Assembly: GCA_026874595.1 (NCBI GenBank)
Contig: CM049313.1
Coordinates: 59,043,159 to 59,107,158 of the forward strand
From: Sipunculus nudus
Taxonomy: Eukaryota; Annelida; Sipuncula; Golfingiida; Sipunculidae
Direction of reading: 5' to 3'
Length of the DNA: 64,000 bases
Positions within the stretch are counted from its first letter, which is position 1; the number at the start of each line of letters is the position of its first letter. This document shows positions 62,561-64,000 of the stretch, in pieces. The notes beneath the pieces were generated by a model. The model was given only the letters and a program-made list of their open reading frames with translations, did not search any database and was not told where the DNA came from. Position numbers and translations under genes: made by a program.

Positions 62561-64000
62561 CATAAAGCTCAATTTATTTTATATTTTAACTTAGTGGCTG
62601 CTTAAGTTAAGATGCTCATTTACCATATACTTTTCCTGTTCTTGCCATCTGATTAATCCTTAATTGATCACTAACCCACGTGGTCAGGGGGAATGCATGC
62701 CCGAGTTCTTGTTCGAGGCAAATTAGTTCAATCATTGTCTGATTTCTGGTTACGGCAATAAGTAACAAATCCATTTTGAATTTTGATCAAATTGCAAGTT
62801 GACTTTTAAATAACAAACGTGAAGGCATGTTTGATAATTAGCCTTGCTGGTGGATATTAATGTGCATCTTTGACCATCAGAAAAGACTTTTAAAAAAACT
62901 CCTGCTTATATTGGCTGGTCTGATTATCAGCAGTTGCAATATTGCCAGCACCATACAATCATGTGGTAATTATAACTAAATGAAAACTACACCTGTTTCA
63001 TGTGTAGATTTGTGGAGACACAGTAACTGAAAGCCAGAAAATTGCTGTTACCTGGATGTTGCAGGGACAGATAATTGTATCAGATGGAGTCTGTTAAATT
63101 ATGGGAAGATGTGCTTTCAAGTAAAAAGATGGTGTTGCTGATAAAATAGTCTTAGTCTGATTGGAATTTCAGCAACAAATTGTTGTCCATGTGAGTACTC
63201 TGTTAGAAAATATTCTTTGTCATGCTATTAAAATATATATATATTCTGTCATAATAAATGTGAGCTTACCGTCTTAGTAGCTTTATAATAACCATCAAGT
63301 TTATAACAACAGAATCAAATATCATTTGCTTGAGGACATTCAGACCCTGGTAAAATTATTTGGAATGTAATGTAGTCTTTATATTTAGAACATGGAGAAC
63401 CAGATTAAAATTAAAGGAAATTCAGTTAAATTTTTTTAATCATGTTAAATTAATTTTTTTTTTAAATTTCCCTTTTGTTCTGACTCCTCTCTTCATAAGG
63501 GTGCAGGTCATATGGCCATAAGGAGATTCTCTCAGACTAACTGTCCTTTAATAACTAGCTAAGTACTGTTCCCAGTCTGGTTGAGGAGGCTTTTGAAATG
63601 TAACCACATCCAATTGTTGTTACCTTTTTACTGCCTATAATTATGAGGTTTTGGTTCATGCAAAGCACAGGTTTCAGAATTCTTCCTCTCAGTTTAAGAA
63701 AAAAAAATGTGGATCCAAACAGGTAAAACAACTGCAGCTGATGCAGTAATTAATGGAATTTCCTGAGTGTTTCACTGGGGTTTATGATATGAACTGGTAC
63801 AAAAAATTTTTATTATTTCAAACCTGGAACTCTTTGTGACTGACCTTAGTGCAGCTTATAAGAGATGGGGGGGGGGGGGGGGGGGGTGTTAAACCTCTTA
63901 CACTTGCCAGATAATAGTAATTTCTGTCACTGTCATCCTTTTTCTTTCTTCAAATATATCTTCTTTAAGAAGAGAAAACATGGCAGTAAATGTTAGAAAA
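62561..64000. other. Intron sequence to window end
   Basis: AT-rich, with 20 G at 63867-63886. Balanced patches near 62640-62760 may continue the regulatory islands. No exon was recognised. Confidence 0.4.

Noticed and set aside
1-64000. CRISPR arrays, operons, Shine-Dalgarno sites, plasmid or phage features
   Set aside because: The window is eukaryotic with GT-AG introns. Repeats are satellites and transposons, not spacer arrays.
1-64000. LTR retroelements, retroviral remnants, Polintons or LINE coding remnants
   Set aside because: No reverse transcriptase, integrase, capsid-like or other diagnostic peptide and no LTR pair were seen in any frame.

Overview
This is an AT-rich, intron-bearing, repeat-dense animal nuclear window. 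No bacterial, organellar, LTR, retroviral or Polinton-type sequence was seen. Protein similarity identifies two conserved animal genes, and the repeat content looks like a marine invertebrate, probably a lophotrochozoan such as a mollusc or brachiopod. That assignment rests on recognised repeat styles (hairpin-ended AGCTCAG...CTGAGCT elements, TGCCCC...GGGGCA elements with internal satellites, long poly-G runs) and is an inference. The species cannot be named from the sequence.

Layout. (1) 611-6235, plus strand: the last three coding exons of SNAPC3 (SNAP50, a subunit of the snRNA promoter-binding complex SNAPc). The usual zinc-binding C-terminal domain is followed by an unusual repetitive tail of about 290 residues. 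A 3.6-kb intron holds a non-repetitive island at 1010-1640 and mobile repeats. (2) 8.2-13.4 kb: a repeat field with a tRNA-derived SINE and a 2.6-kb terminal-inverted-repeat element, into which a Helentron-like element carrying seven copies of a 180-bp satellite has inserted. (3) 16908-21339, minus strand: DET1, a subunit of CRL4-type ubiquitin ligases, complete in two coding exons, with a probable long 3' UTR reaching about 13.65 kb. (4) 23.5-26.0 kb: tandem repeats and the decayed 3' end of a hAT transposon. (5) 27.77-28.33 kb: a CpG-rich, TATA-less promoter with ETS and YY1 motifs and a strong plus-strand splice donor. (6) 28.7-38.6 kb: a second repeat field with three well-bounded non-autonomous elements, at 28958-30431 (8-bp target duplication), 31312-33682 (4-bp target duplication) and 36911-38026 (Helentron-like).

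(7) 38.6-64 kb: almost no coding sequence, apart from a probable first coding exon at 53072-53102 (MADIGDSEQQ, ending in phase 1 at a GT donor). It is surrounded by several GC-balanced, non-repetitive islands that look like conserved regulatory elements inside very long introns. This is typical of a developmental transcription factor. Nuclear factor I is a weak candidate, based on first-exon form, phase and the SNAPC3-NFIB linkage known in human.

The most interesting observations are as follows. Two sequence-unrelated Helentron-like elements share one end architecture, and both lie in 'before and after' contexts. A 12-bp palindrome, GGTGGCGCCACC, resembling two opposed CTCF/E-box cores, recurs across otherwise different repeat families. 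Other points are nuclear-receptor sites carried by a satellite, a transposon with arrays of an 11-bp motif at both ends, and the repetitive tail of SNAPC3.
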